DNA of 44,292 nucleotides, from positions 1-44,292 of the forward strand of contig CAIZGG010000448.1 in the NCBI GenBank assembly GCA_903932425.1, given 5' to 3'. Both the position numbers and the translations under genes were made by a program. Under the pieces are notes generated by a model. The model worked only from the letters and a program-made list of their open reading frames with translations, was not told where the DNA came from and ran no database searches. Of the stretch, positions 8,106-15,883 are shown piece after piece. Positions within the stretch are counted from its first letter, which is position 1. Each line of letters starts with the position of its first letter. Origin of the DNA: an uncultured beta proteobacterium. GTDB lineage: Bacteria > Pseudomonadota > Gammaproteobacteria > Burkholderiales > Burkholderiaceae_B.

Positions 8106-8900
8106 GTGTTTAGATTAGATGGCAAAGTCGCCTTGGTGACCGGTTGCGGCACACTTGGCGAAGGCTGGGGTAACGGAAAAGCGATTTCTGTCGCGTTAGC
8201 CAGACAAGGTGCAAGCATCTTTGGTTCTGACCTGAATATCGAAGCTGCGCAGCAAACTAAAAAAATTATCGAAGACGAGGGTGGTGTTGCACATGTGATG
8301 GCGGGTGATGCGACGCAAGCTGACGAGGTAAAAAAACTTGTTGATGCGTGCATGGCGCAATACGGACGTATCGATATTTTGATTAACAACGTGGGGCGCT
8401 CCGAACCAGGTGACCCAGTGAGTATGAGCGAACAGATCTGGGACGACCAGATGGATATCAACGTAAAAGCTGCGTTCTTAGCTTGTAAGTATGTGCTGCC
8501 GATCATGGAGGCCCAAGGCAAGGGCTCGGTGATTAGCATTTCATCCGTTGCAGGCTTGCGCTACGTTGGAAAACCTCAGGTGGGGTACGCGGCTGGTAAG
8601 GCAGCTTTAATGCAACTCACAAAAACAACCGGTGTTCTGTACGCTGAGCGCGGCGTACGACTGAACTGTGTCGCGCCTGGGCTGGTGTTTACGCCACTCG
8701 TCAAGCGGCTCGCAGACAAATACGCCAAGGGCGACTTCGAAGGGTTTGTGGCTCATCGCCACAAGCAGGTACCCGCCGGCTATATGGGGGATGCTTGGGA
8801 TGTTGCCAATACAGTTGTGTTCTTAGCGAGCGACGAAGCGCGTTACATTACCGGTCAAACAATTGTGGTCGACGGCGGCTTGACCTCGACGACTCCGTAA
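8106..8900 (+). CDS. SDR family oxidoreductase with expanded glycine motif (copy 1)
   Basis: Classical-size short-chain dehydrogenase/reductase, 264 aa, NAD(P)-dependent. The nucleotide-binding turn is not the usual TGxxxGIG but TGCGTLGEGWGNG (residues 12-24), an enlarged glycine-rich loop. The other SDR residues are in place: NNVG at 94-97, Ser in ISISS (about 146), Tyr161 and Lys165 in YAAGK, then the VAPGLVFTPLV loop. An acidic residue follows the second strand (GSDLN), favouring NAD over NADP. The start is GTG 8106, preceded by AAGGA at good spacing. It is followed 21 bases later by a paralogue with the same unusual loop, and the two likely arose by tandem duplication. Probable substrates are hydroxyacyl or cyclic alcohol intermediates of the pathway. 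Confidence 0.9.
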   Translation: MFRLDGKVALVTGCGTLGEGWGNGKAISVALARQGASIFGSDLNIEAAQQTKKIIEDEGGVAHVMAGDATQADEVKKLVDACMAQYGRIDILINNVGRSEPGDPVSMSEQIWDDQMDINVKAAFLACKYVLPIMEAQGKGSVISISSVAGLRYVGKPQVGYAAGKAALMQLTKTTGVLYAERGVRLNCVAPGLVFTPLVKRLADKYAKGDFEGFVAHRHKQVPAGYMGDAWDVANTVVFLASDEARYITGQTIVVDGGLTSTTP

Positions 8901-8921
8901 TCATTTTTTAAAAGACATCGT

Positions 8922-9731
8922 ATGACGCATTCACAGGGCAGGCTCGCGAACAAGGTTGCAATTATTACAGGTGCTGGCTGCGTGGGCCCTGGCTGGGGCA
9001 ACGGCAGGGCGATTGCCATGCGTTTTGCCCAAGAAGGTGCGCGCGTATTCGCTGTAGATAAAGATATGTCAGCCATGACTGACACACTGGCGTTGATTAA
9101 AGAGTTTAACGGTGATGTCACGCCATACGCCTGTGATGTCACGGACAGCAAGGCGATTCAAGGGTTGGTGGCCGCATGTCTTAAGCAATACGGCACAGTA
9201 GATATCCTGGTGAACAACGTGGGTGGTCCAGTGCGTGGTGGCCCAATCGAGCTGAGCGAAGAAAATTGGGATGCGCAGATTGATATCAACCTTAAGACGG
9301 TTTTCTTGATGTGCAAATATGTGATGCCCATCATGGAAGCTAAAGGCGCCGGTTCGATCGTTAATATTTCATCGACGTCAGGGATTCGTTTCTCTGGGGC
9401 ACCGCAAGTGGGCTACGCTGCCGCAAAGGCCGGTGTGATTCAATTTGGTCGCGTTGTTGCTGTTGAGTATGCCAAAAAAGGGATCCGTGTGAATTCGGTA
9501 CTACCAGGCTTGCTGCACACACCACTTGTAGAAGCGGTGCTGGCGGGTGCTCAGGCCGGTGGCGATGCAGAAGGGTTGTTAAAGCGTCGGCAAGCTCGCA
9601 TCCCCATGTCGTTTATGGGTGATGGTCGAGATACTGCCAACGCGGTCTTGTTTTTAGCCTCGGATGAGGCGCGTTTCATTACCGGCACCGAGCTTATTGT
9701 CGACGGTGGCATGAGTGCTAAGTGCGACTAG
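8922..9731 (+). CDS. SDR family oxidoreductase with expanded glycine motif (copy 2)
   Basis: Second short-chain dehydrogenase, 269 aa, colinear with the preceding gene product. It has TGAGCVGPGWGNG at residues 17-29, NNVG at 98-101, Ser in NISS (about 150), and Tyr165 and Lys169 in YAAAK. A PGLLHTPLV substrate loop and a C-terminal TGTELIVDGGMS follow. VDKD after the second strand suggests NAD preference. The pair shares long stretches such as CKYV.PIMEA and ISS.SG(L/I)R, so duplication followed by divergence is clear. Two such enzymes in a row often act on different stereoisomers or successive hydroxyl groups, or form a hetero-oligomer; which applies here is not known. The next start is 32 bases downstream. 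Confidence 0.9.
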   Translation: MTHSQGRLANKVAIITGAGCVGPGWGNGRAIAMRFAQEGARVFAVDKDMSAMTDTLALIKEFNGDVTPYACDVTDSKAIQGLVAACLKQYGTVDILVNNVGGPVRGGPIELSEENWDAQIDINLKTVFLMCKYVMPIMEAKGAGSIVNISSTSGIRFSGAPQVGYAAAKAGVIQFGRVVAVEYAKKGIRVNSVLPGLLHTPLVEAVLAGAQAGGDAEGLLKRRQARIPMSFMGDGRDTANAVLFLASDEARFITGTELIVDGGMSAKCD

Positions 9732-9763
9732 CAAAAAAATTTCATAGAGACTGGAGACTAAAC

Positions 9764-10735
9764 ATGAAAGCAGCTGTATTAACGACTGAAGGATTTCACA
9801 TCACCGAGGCACCAAAGCCAGTCCCAACAGCCGAGCAGGTGTTGGTGCGTGTTCGCGCCGCTGGCTTGAATCGCGCTGACCTTGGTGTGATCGCAGGTGG
9901 CATGCACGGTAACCAAGGCGGTGCTGGCACCGTGCCTGGCCTTGAGTGGGCGGGTGAAGTGGTCGAGCTTGGTGCCAATGTAAAAGGTTTGAAGGTTGGT
10001 GACCGAGTGATGTGTTCTGGGTCGGGCGGTTACGCTGAATATGCCGTCGCTGACTGGGGTCGTGCCATGTCGATTCCGTCTGACTCCATGAGCTTTGAGC
10101 AAGCGACCACCTTGCCCATCGCTGTCACAACGATGCATAACGCCTTAGTCACTGCGGGCGAATTGCGTAAAGGCGAGACCGTACTGATTCAGGGTGCTTC
10201 GTCTGGCGTGGGCTTGATGGCGATGCAGATTGCAAAATTGATGGGCGCTAAGACGGTCATTGGTACATCGTCTAATGCAGAGCGGCGTGCGCAACTTAAA
10301 CAGTTCGGTGCCGATTTTGCGATCGACAATAGTGATCCTCAGTGGCCAAAGCTTGCAACCGAGGCCAATGGCGGCAAGGGCGTTGATCTGATTATTGACC
10401 AATTGTCTGGCAAATTTGGTACCCCTAACATTGAAGCTTGCGCGATTCTTGGTCGAATCGTAAACGTGGGCCGTCTAGCCGGGCGTTTTGCAGAGTTCGA
10501 TTTTGATTTGCACGCACTCAAGCGCATCAAGTACACGGGCGTAACGTTTCGCACGCGTAGCGTCGAAGAGGTGCGCGAGATTACCCGGCTTGCGATGGCA
10601 GACTTGGCTGGCTATTTAAAATCAGGTCAACTCGCCTTGCCAATCGATAGCAGCTACAGCTTTGACAAACTAGCCGATGCCTTTGCGCGCATGCGTGCAA
10701 ATCAGCATTTCGGAAAAATCGTTGTCACGATGTAA
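9764..10735 (+). CDS. Zinc-free MDR-family NADPH:quinone reductase-like oxidoreductase
   Basis: Medium-chain dehydrogenase/reductase, 323 aa, of the quinone oxidoreductase/enoyl reductase branch. An N-terminal GroES-like domain (VPGLEWAGEVVELGANV, then VGDRVMC) is followed by a nucleotide-binding fold with GASSGVGLMAMQIAK at about 140-154. The cysteine- and histidine-rich structural and catalytic zinc sites of alcohol dehydrogenases are absent. Such enzymes reduce quinones or activated C=C bonds with NADPH. The start is ATG 9764, preceded by TGGAGAC; an in-frame upstream codon at 9722 overlapping the SDR gene is rejected. It is followed after 3 bases by an FMN-binding protein gene, consistent with a reductive step in this unit. 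Confidence 0.88.
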   Translation: MKAAVLTTEGFHITEAPKPVPTAEQVLVRVRAAGLNRADLGVIAGGMHGNQGGAGTVPGLEWAGEVVELGANVKGLKVGDRVMCSGSGGYAEYAVADWGRAMSIPSDSMSFEQATTLPIAVTTMHNALVTAGELRKGETVLIQGASSGVGLMAMQIAKLMGAKTVIGTSSNAERRAQLKQFGADFAIDNSDPQWPKLATEANGGKGVDLIIDQLSGKFGTPNIEACAILGRIVNVGRLAGRFAEFDFDLHALKRIKYTGVTFRTRSVEEVREITRLAMADLAGYLKSGQLALPIDSSYSFDKLADAFARMRANQHFGKIVVTM

Positions 10736-10738
10736 TTG

Positions 10739-11350
10739 ATGACCAAGATGATCCAGACCATCGAGCAGTTACGGGGCTTATATCCTCCAGCAAAAGAGCG
10801 TGCCGTTAAAAAACAGTTGTCTGCGCTTGACGGTCACTGTCAGCGCTTTATCGGGCTGTCACCGTTTGTCGTGATCTCGAGTCTCGGCTTGGATCAAATG
10901 CTGGATGCCTCTCCTCGCGGCGGTGCGCCAGGCTTTGCCAAGGTGGTGGATGCCCACACTTTGTTATTGCCCGACTCTCCGGGCAATAACAGGCTGGATA
11001 CTCTTGAAAATATTATTCATACCGGTAAGGTAGGGATGTTGTTTTTGATTCCGGGCATGGACGAAACCTTGCGGGTGAATGGCACGGCAAACTTGTCGAC
11101 TGATGCGAGCGATCTTCAGCAGTGCACGACCGAAGTGCGTGTGCCCAAGCTCGTGATCAAGGTGACGGTCACGCAAGCCTATTTGCACTGCGCAAAAGCG
11201 TTTATGCGCTCAAAGCTGTGGGATCCTCAAAGCCATATCGATCGTGCGCTGATGCCGAGTATGGGCGAGATGGTGACCGAACAAGCTGGGATGAGCACGC
11301 CTGCCGAAACGCAAGAAGAGATGTTGGCGCGCTATCGAGCCGAACTTTAG
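10739..11350 (+). CDS. Pyridoxamine 5'-phosphate oxidase-fold, FMN-binding protein
   Basis: Split-barrel flavoprotein of 203 aa. The signature FVVISSLGLDQMLDASPRGG followed by PGF, and later LLLPDSPGNNRLDTLENI and IHTGKVGMLFLIPG, is characteristic of the PPOX-fold group often annotated as the MSMEG_1061 family. In these proteins FMN is held between strands and the N/R-rich loop. Usual functions are F420- or FMN-linked reductions or general FMN reductase-like activity; the specific role is unknown. The C-terminus carries an amphipathic, E-rich tail. The start is ATG 10739, just after the preceding stop; another in-frame ATG lies at 10748. The next gene follows after 2 bases, so the three genes 9764-12240 are probably cotranslated. 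Confidence 0.82.
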   Translation: MTKMIQTIEQLRGLYPPAKERAVKKQLSALDGHCQRFIGLSPFVVISSLGLDQMLDASPRGGAPGFAKVVDAHTLLLPDSPGNNRLDTLENIIHTGKVGMLFLIPGMDETLRVNGTANLSTDASDLQQCTTEVRVPKLVIKVTVTQAYLHCAKAFMRSKLWDPQSHIDRALMPSMGEMVTEQAGMSTPAETQEEMLARYRAEL

Positions 11351-11352
11351 CG

Positions 11353-12240
11353 ATGTCAATTAAGCATTCAGACATTTCGATTCAGTTTGGTTACGCGACA
11401 GTCTCGCTTGGTCAAATCCACTACGCGCAGGCAGGAGCGCCAGACGCACCACCACTGCTTTTGATGCATGCTGCCGGGCGTTCAAGCAGTTGTTATCGTC
11501 ATATGCTGCCGTTGCTCGCAAAAGATTTCAGAGCGATCGCGATTGATTTGCCGGGCTTCGGGTATTCAGCTCGGATGGCTGGCCATCCGACGATTGATAG
11601 CTTGGCTCTAACGCTGACTGAGTTCATGGATGCGCTTTCGTTGCAGCGTCCCCACATCTTTGGTCTACATACTGGAAACAAAATCGCTGCCGCGCTGGCT
11701 GCAAATTGGCCTGAGCGGGTTGGTGACGTGATCTTGGCGGGGCAAACGCACAGCTTGATCCTCGACATGAAGACGCGTAACGCTGCCTTAGCGCCATACT
11801 GCGAGAAGTATTTTCCAAAGTTTTCCGAAAGCTCAGACGGCTCCCACTTATTGAAAGCCTGGAACATTACACAGGCTGCTGTCGAAGGATTTTGGTGGCC
11901 ACCTGAGTTAGTGAATGCTCAAGCCACTCAGGCTGCAGACCTTGCTCAGGCTGAGGTTCGTGTCCTCGATCATATGCACGGGTGGGAGAGCATCGTCCCT
12001 TTGTATCGGGCAATTTTTGCGTTTGACCTACCCGAGGTCGTCAAACGTATTGAGGCCCGGACGATGGTGTTAGAGCTTTTAACACCGCAAGAAGCGCATT
12101 ACGGCCCCCAAGGCAAGCTCCTGTGTGATCTGATCCCAGGGGCAACACTGGCGCAATTGGAAAATGCAGTAGGCTTGTCGATGGAGTACCGGCCAGGCGA
12201 AATCGTAACGGCTATCCGTAGGTTCTTATGTAGGGTATAG
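11353..12240 (+). CDS. Alpha/beta-hydrolase fold protein lacking the canonical catalytic serine
   Basis: A 295-residue protein with a clear alpha/beta-hydrolase core: LLLMHAAGRSSSCYRHMLPLL (oxyanion-loop region, 36-55), IDLPGFGYSA (64-73) and the nucleophile-elbow strand HIFGLHTGNKIAAALA (101-116). The elbow reads G-L-H-T-G, so His106 occupies the position normally held by Ser, Cys or Asp. The C-terminal region has no GH(F/x) motif for the catalytic histidine (it reads LENAVGLSMEYRPGEI). Either the enzyme uses a different chemistry or it is a non-hydrolytic member of the fold. A longer open frame from 11122 exists but overlaps the FMN-protein gene; ATG 11353 is chosen from family alignment. 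It lies 78 bases before a receptor gene; that gap has a small GCGGA-GGA-TCCGC hairpin (12276-12288). Confidence 0.85.
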   Translation: MSIKHSDISIQFGYATVSLGQIHYAQAGAPDAPPLLLMHAAGRSSSCYRHMLPLLAKDFRAIAIDLPGFGYSARMAGHPTIDSLALTLTEFMDALSLQRPHIFGLHTGNKIAAALAANWPERVGDVILAGQTHSLILDMKTRNAALAPYCEKYFPKFSESSDGSHLLKAWNITQAAVEGFWWPPELVNAQATQAADLAQAEVRVLDHMHGWESIVPLYRAIFAFDLPEVVKRIEARTMVLELLTPQEAHYGPQGKLLCDLIPGATLAQLENAVGLSMEYRPGEIVTAIRRFLCRV

Positions 12241-12318
12241 TTTTTTAAAATCAAACTGATTCAACCCGCCCAAGAGCGGAGGATCCGCAAACAGACATCA
12301 GCGCCGAGGAGGGCAACG

Positions 12319-13299
12319 ATGAGAAACACCTTAGGCCGCGGCGTGCGGTCGTTTTTGCTGGCAGGGTTGTTCGCTTTGACGGCGAGCTGCTTTGCTCAAG
12401 ACTATCCAACAAAGCCCATCCGCTTATTGATACCAGCGCCTCCTGGCGGTGGGACTGATATCTTGGCACGCGTCATGGCGGACCACCTGGTTAAGCAGTT
12501 GGGGCAACCGATCATTTTTGATCATAAGGGGGGCGCAAGCGGCATGATTGCCGTTGAGAATATGCTGCAGGCGCCTGCTGATGGTTATACCCTGCTGATG
12601 GTGTACTCAGGCATCGTGACTGTGAATCAGTCTTTGTACAAAAACATTAAATACGATCCGCTAAAAGATCTGGTTGGCATTGCAAACTTCGCAGAGGTGC
12701 CAAACCTACTCATTGTTCATCCATCTTTTAAAGTCGAGTCAGTCAAGGATTTGCTCGCACAGGCTAAAGCTAAACCCGATGGCATTACCTACGGCTCCTC
12801 GGGTAACGGTGTGTCTAACCACCTGGCGATGGAACTCTTTAAACAAACCGCTGGTATTTCAATGGTCCATATCCCCTACAAGGGGGGCTCACAGGCCATG
12901 GTGGGTTTGATGGGAGGCCAAGTACAGCTGATGTTTAACAATACGCCTGAGGTGTTGCCTCAATTGAACTCGGGCCGACTAAAGGTTTTAGCGATTGCTT
13001 TGCCAGAGCGTTCGCCTTTGATGCCTGACATCCCAACGGTTGCTGAAACAGGTTTGCCAGATTTTAGCATTTCGCTTTGGTACGGTCTGATTGGTCCGAA
13101 GGGCATGCCTCAGCCAATTGTCGAAAAGCTGAATGCTGCGGTGCGCACCTCGTTGGCAGACTCCGAAGTGATCGCAAAATTAGCTAAGCTTGGTTCGCAG
13201 CCGATCATACAAACCACCCAACAGTTTGCCGAAGTGATTAAAAACGATTCAGCCAAATGGGCTGAAGTTATTAAAGCTGGCAATATCAAACCAGACTAA
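12319..13299 (+). CDS. Bug/TctC family tripartite tricarboxylate transporter substrate-binding protein (orphan)
   Basis: Periplasmic receptor, 326 aa, with a signal peptide (basic start, FLLAGLFALTASCFA cleavage region). The Bug family opening follows: YPTKPIRLLIPAPPGGGTDILAR, with the ligand-contacting Asp in GGGTD. Next come the second lobe motifs HIPYKGGSQAMVGLMGG and VKVLAIAL-type strands, and the usual C-terminal helices. A GAGGAGGGCAACG site precedes ATG 12319. No TctA/TctB membrane genes are in this unit, so it either shares the membrane parts of another TTT system or acts as a sensor. The OYE gene follows after 18 bases. The ligand is unknown; the family binds carboxylates such as citrate, nicotinate, amino acids or aromatic acids. 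Confidence 0.9.
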   Translation: MRNTLGRGVRSFLLAGLFALTASCFAQDYPTKPIRLLIPAPPGGGTDILARVMADHLVKQLGQPIIFDHKGGASGMIAVENMLQAPADGYTLLMVYSGIVTVNQSLYKNIKYDPLKDLVGIANFAEVPNLLIVHPSFKVESVKDLLAQAKAKPDGITYGSSGNGVSNHLAMELFKQTAGISMVHIPYKGGSQAMVGLMGGQVQLMFNNTPEVLPQLNSGRLKVLAIALPERSPLMPDIPTVAETGLPDFSISLWYGLIGPKGMPQPIVEKLNAAVRTSLADSEVIAKLAKLGSQPIIQTTQQFAEVIKNDSAKWAEVIKAGNIKPD

Positions 13300-13317
13300 T
13301 TCATTAAAGAGATCAAC

Positions 13318-14487
13318 ATGCAAAGCAAATTATTTTCACCCCTTCAAATTCGTGATGTTGTCATTCGTAATCGCATTGCCTTGTCGCCGATGCTGACCTA
13401 CTCTGCAGTAAATGGTCATGCCAGCGATTGGCATTTTGCGCATTACGCCAAGTACGCTGTCGGTGGCGTCGGTTTGGTGATGGTTGAATCCACCAAGGTT
13501 GACCCGCGTGGATGTACAACGCCATCAGATTTAGGCTTGTGGAAAGATGAGTTTATTCCGCAGATGCAGCGCATCACCTCGTTTGTAAAATCGTACGGTG
13601 CAACGGTTGGTATTCAGTTAGGCCATTCTGGAATCAAGGCGCGTAATTCGGTGCCTTGGAAAGGGCGCGCGCCATTAGATGCAAGTCAAAAGGGCGTGGA
13701 TCACGGTGAGGAGTGGGAACTGATTGGGCCAAGTGCGATCAGCCTGAACTCAAAAGCGGCGTTGCCCAGGGCAATGACGATCAAAGATATTCAAGAGCAA
13801 ATTGAATTTTGGGGCAAAGCCGCTGAGCGTGCCGATCGTGCTGGCTACGATGTATTAGAGTTGCATGGCGCGCATGGTTATTTGACCCATCAGTTTTTGT
13901 CGGCCACCACCAATCTACGCACGGATGAATACGGCGGTACGCCTGAAAAGCGGATGCGTTTCGCGATTGAGGTCGTTGAACGAGTCCGCCAATCATGGCC
14001 ACATAACAAGCCGTTGTTTTACAGAACCTCTGCAGTCGACGAGGTGGGTTGGACGATTGAAGACAGCATCAATTTGGCCAAGGTTCTTAAAGCCAAGGGT
14101 GTAGACGTGTTTGATTGCAGCAGCGGTGGTATGTCAGAAAAATCAGCTGTGCTTTCGCCGGTGAAACCATCGTATGGTTATCAGGTCCCTTACTCAGAAA
14201 AAATCCGCCACGGTGCTGACATCATGACGATGGCTGTTGGGTTGATTATTCACGCAGACCAGGCAGAGAGCATTTTACAAAAGGGTCAGGCCGATATCGT
14301 GGCGATTGGGCGCGAGATGTTGCATAACCCGAACTGGGCGTTGGATGCCGCTAGCAAACTTGGTCAAGATAATCCGTTTGGGACCGTGCCTGATAGCTAT
14401 GCGTATTGGCTTGAGAAGCGAGCCGGTATTGGTTTTGGCGAGCGCAGTTCGACTTGGCTCAAGGGCATTGATGCACCTCATGTCTAA
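13318..14487 (+). CDS. Old Yellow Enzyme-family NADH:flavin oxidoreductase (YqjM-like)
   Basis: FMN-containing TIM-barrel ene-reductase, 389 aa. Visible features are the N-terminal LFSPLQIRDVVIRNRIALSPM, a flavin-binding QLGHSGIKA, the substrate-site histidine pair in ELHGAHGYLTHQFLS (about 181-195), the conserved TNLRTDEYGG, and the phosphate-binding IGREMLHNPNW near the C-terminus. The closest type is YqjM/xenobiotic-reductase. However, the residue after LSPM is Leu, where YqjM has its redox-tuning Cys, so the flavin potential may differ. The likely role is reduction of an alpha,beta-unsaturated carbonyl or CoA-ester. It sits 18 bases after the Bug gene and 75 bases before a CoA-transferase; a hairpin lies in that gap. 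Confidence 0.9.
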   Translation: MQSKLFSPLQIRDVVIRNRIALSPMLTYSAVNGHASDWHFAHYAKYAVGGVGLVMVESTKVDPRGCTTPSDLGLWKDEFIPQMQRITSFVKSYGATVGIQLGHSGIKARNSVPWKGRAPLDASQKGVDHGEEWELIGPSAISLNSKAALPRAMTIKDIQEQIEFWGKAAERADRAGYDVLELHGAHGYLTHQFLSATTNLRTDEYGGTPEKRMRFAIEVVERVRQSWPHNKPLFYRTSAVDEVGWTIEDSINLAKVLKAKGVDVFDCSSGGMSEKSAVLSPVKPSYGYQVPYSEKIRHGADIMTMAVGLIIHADQAESILQKGQADIVAIGREMLHNPNWALDAASKLGQDNPFGTVPDSYAYWLEKRAGIGFGERSSTWLKGIDAPHV

Positions 14488-14502
14488 GCAGAGGTAGTCA
14501 GG

Positions 14503-14527
14503 CACCTCAAGCAGCGTGTTTGAGGTG
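14503..14527 (+). other. Intercistronic hairpin between OYE and CoA-transferase genes
   Basis: CACCTCAA (14503-14510) and TTGAGGTG (14520-14527) make a perfect 8-base stem with a 9-base loop. No T-run follows it, so an mRNA processing or stability element is more likely than an intrinsic terminator. Confidence 0.45.
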
Positions 14528-14562
14528 AGTAGGTCAGTAATCGATAAATGAAAGAGATGTAC

Positions 14563-15798
14563 ATGACAGCACCACTAGCCGGTATTAAAGTTGTTGAAAT
14601 CAGTGTCGCCATGGCAGGCCCGTTTTGCGGCATGCTGTTGGGCGACTATGGCGCAGATGTCGTCAAAATAGAGCGTACGGTCACCGGTGACGATAGCCGT
14701 GTGTGGGCGCCTTACTTTCATGATTCGATGAGTTACTACTACGCCGCGGCAAACCGCAACAAGCGCGGTATGGCGATTGATCTGAAATCGCCCGAAGGTG
14801 TGGCGATTGCGCGCAAGCTGATCGAAGAGGCCGATGTCTTTGTCCATAACTATCGTATGGGCGCCCTCGATCGCTTGGGGCTCGATTACGAAAGTTTATC
14901 GAAGGTGAACCCTCGCCTCGTTTATTGTGCAATCAGTGGCTTTGGTGCCACTGGGCCTTTAAGCCGAGAGCCAGCCAATGACCTGTTCATGCAGGCTTAT
15001 GCAGGATCAATGAGCATCACAGGTGATCCTGAGGGTAGTCCTGCCAAGATGGGCATGTCGGTGGCTGACGTAGGTGCAGGGATGTTCGGTACGATTGGGA
15101 TCATGATGGCGCTCGAGACTCGTCATCGTACAGGCCGTGGGCAGCGTGTCGATACGTCTTTGCTCGAGGGCCATATGTCGATGCTGGCCCAGTTTTTTAC
15201 GCGTTATTTTTCAAGTGGCGAAGTGCCTGGCCCAAGTGGTAGTGGTTCGCTGGGGAGTCCGACCTATCGCGCCTATCAGGCGAGCGATCAGTGGCTTGTG
15301 ATCTCGTCGTTCAATCAACGGATGTGGAAAGGTTTATGCACAGTACTTGAACGACCTGAATGGGTGGATGATCCAAGATTTCTTAATCCAGAGATGCGTT
15401 CGTTGAATCGCCCTCTGTTGATCCAGTTGATCGGTGACATCATCATCACTCAACCTCTCGCGCATTGGCAAGCGCGTCTGATTGAACAAGATGTGCCCTG
15501 TTCACCAGTGAATACGATCGATAAGGTTGTTGCGCAACCTCAAGTGCTAGCGCGCGACATGGTGCACGAGATGGATCTTGACGGTCTAGGCAAAATTGCG
15601 ATGGCGGGCTTGCCAATTAAATTCAGTGACTCGCCAGGTGAAATTCGCTTGCCTCCACCGCGGCTGGGCCAGCATACGGCTGAAGTGATGGCAGGAGCTG
15701 GTTACAGCGCTGAGCAAATTCAAGCACTGGCAGCCCAAGGTACGATCGGGTTAGACCCAGGTTGGGTAAAGGTGCCTAAAGCGAGCTCGTCGGCGTAA
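14563..15798 (+). CDS. CaiB/BaiF (family III) CoA-transferase
   Basis: Transfers CoA between acyl groups without a free acid intermediate; family III. The 411-residue protein shows the family N-terminus GIKVVEISVAMAGPFCGMLLGDYGADV(V)KIE in two parts, the NRNKRG CoA-contact motif (about 64-69), and the catalytic-aspartate segment GMSVADVGAG with Asp169. The start is taken as ATG 14563, preceded by AAAGAGA; a methionine five codons earlier lacks a ribosome-binding site. It is the last gene of the plus-strand unit and converges on the minus-strand operon ending at 15884. The family uses succinyl-CoA, acetyl-CoA or an intermediate as donor. Activation of the acid imported by this unit is the simplest reading. 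Confidence 0.92.
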   Translation: MTAPLAGIKVVEISVAMAGPFCGMLLGDYGADVVKIERTVTGDDSRVWAPYFHDSMSYYYAAANRNKRGMAIDLKSPEGVAIARKLIEEADVFVHNYRMGALDRLGLDYESLSKVNPRLVYCAISGFGATGPLSREPANDLFMQAYAGSMSITGDPEGSPAKMGMSVADVGAGMFGTIGIMMALETRHRTGRGQRVDTSLLEGHMSMLAQFFTRYFSSGEVPGPSGSGSLGSPTYRAYQASDQWLVISSFNQRMWKGLCTVLERPEWVDDPRFLNPEMRSLNRPLLIQLIGDIIITQPLAHWQARLIEQDVPCSPVNTIDKVVAQPQVLARDMVHEMDLDGLGKIAMAGLPIKFSDSPGEIRLPPPRLGQHTAEVMAGAGYSAEQIQALAAQGTIGLDPGWVKVPKASSSA

Positions 15799-15806
15799 GC
15801 CCATCT

Positions 15807-15859
15807 GAGAGTCATTCGGCACCTAAGTGAGTTTCTCGGGCGTCTTTTGAATGACGCTC
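15807..15859. terminator. Possible shared terminator in the convergent gap
   Basis: GAGAGTCATTC (15807-15817) and GAATGACGCTC (15849-15859) pair over 11 bases with one mismatch around a 31-base loop, between two converging units. The loop is long and there is no clear T-run on either strand, so terminator function is tentative. Confidence 0.35.
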
Positions 15860-15883
15860 CAGCTTTCGTACCGAGAGCACACG

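Noticed and set aside
11122-11352. 77-codon N-terminal extension of the alpha/beta-hydrolase
   Set aside because: It overlaps the FMN-protein gene in another frame and looks like translated out-of-frame coding sequence; ATG 11353 fits the fold.
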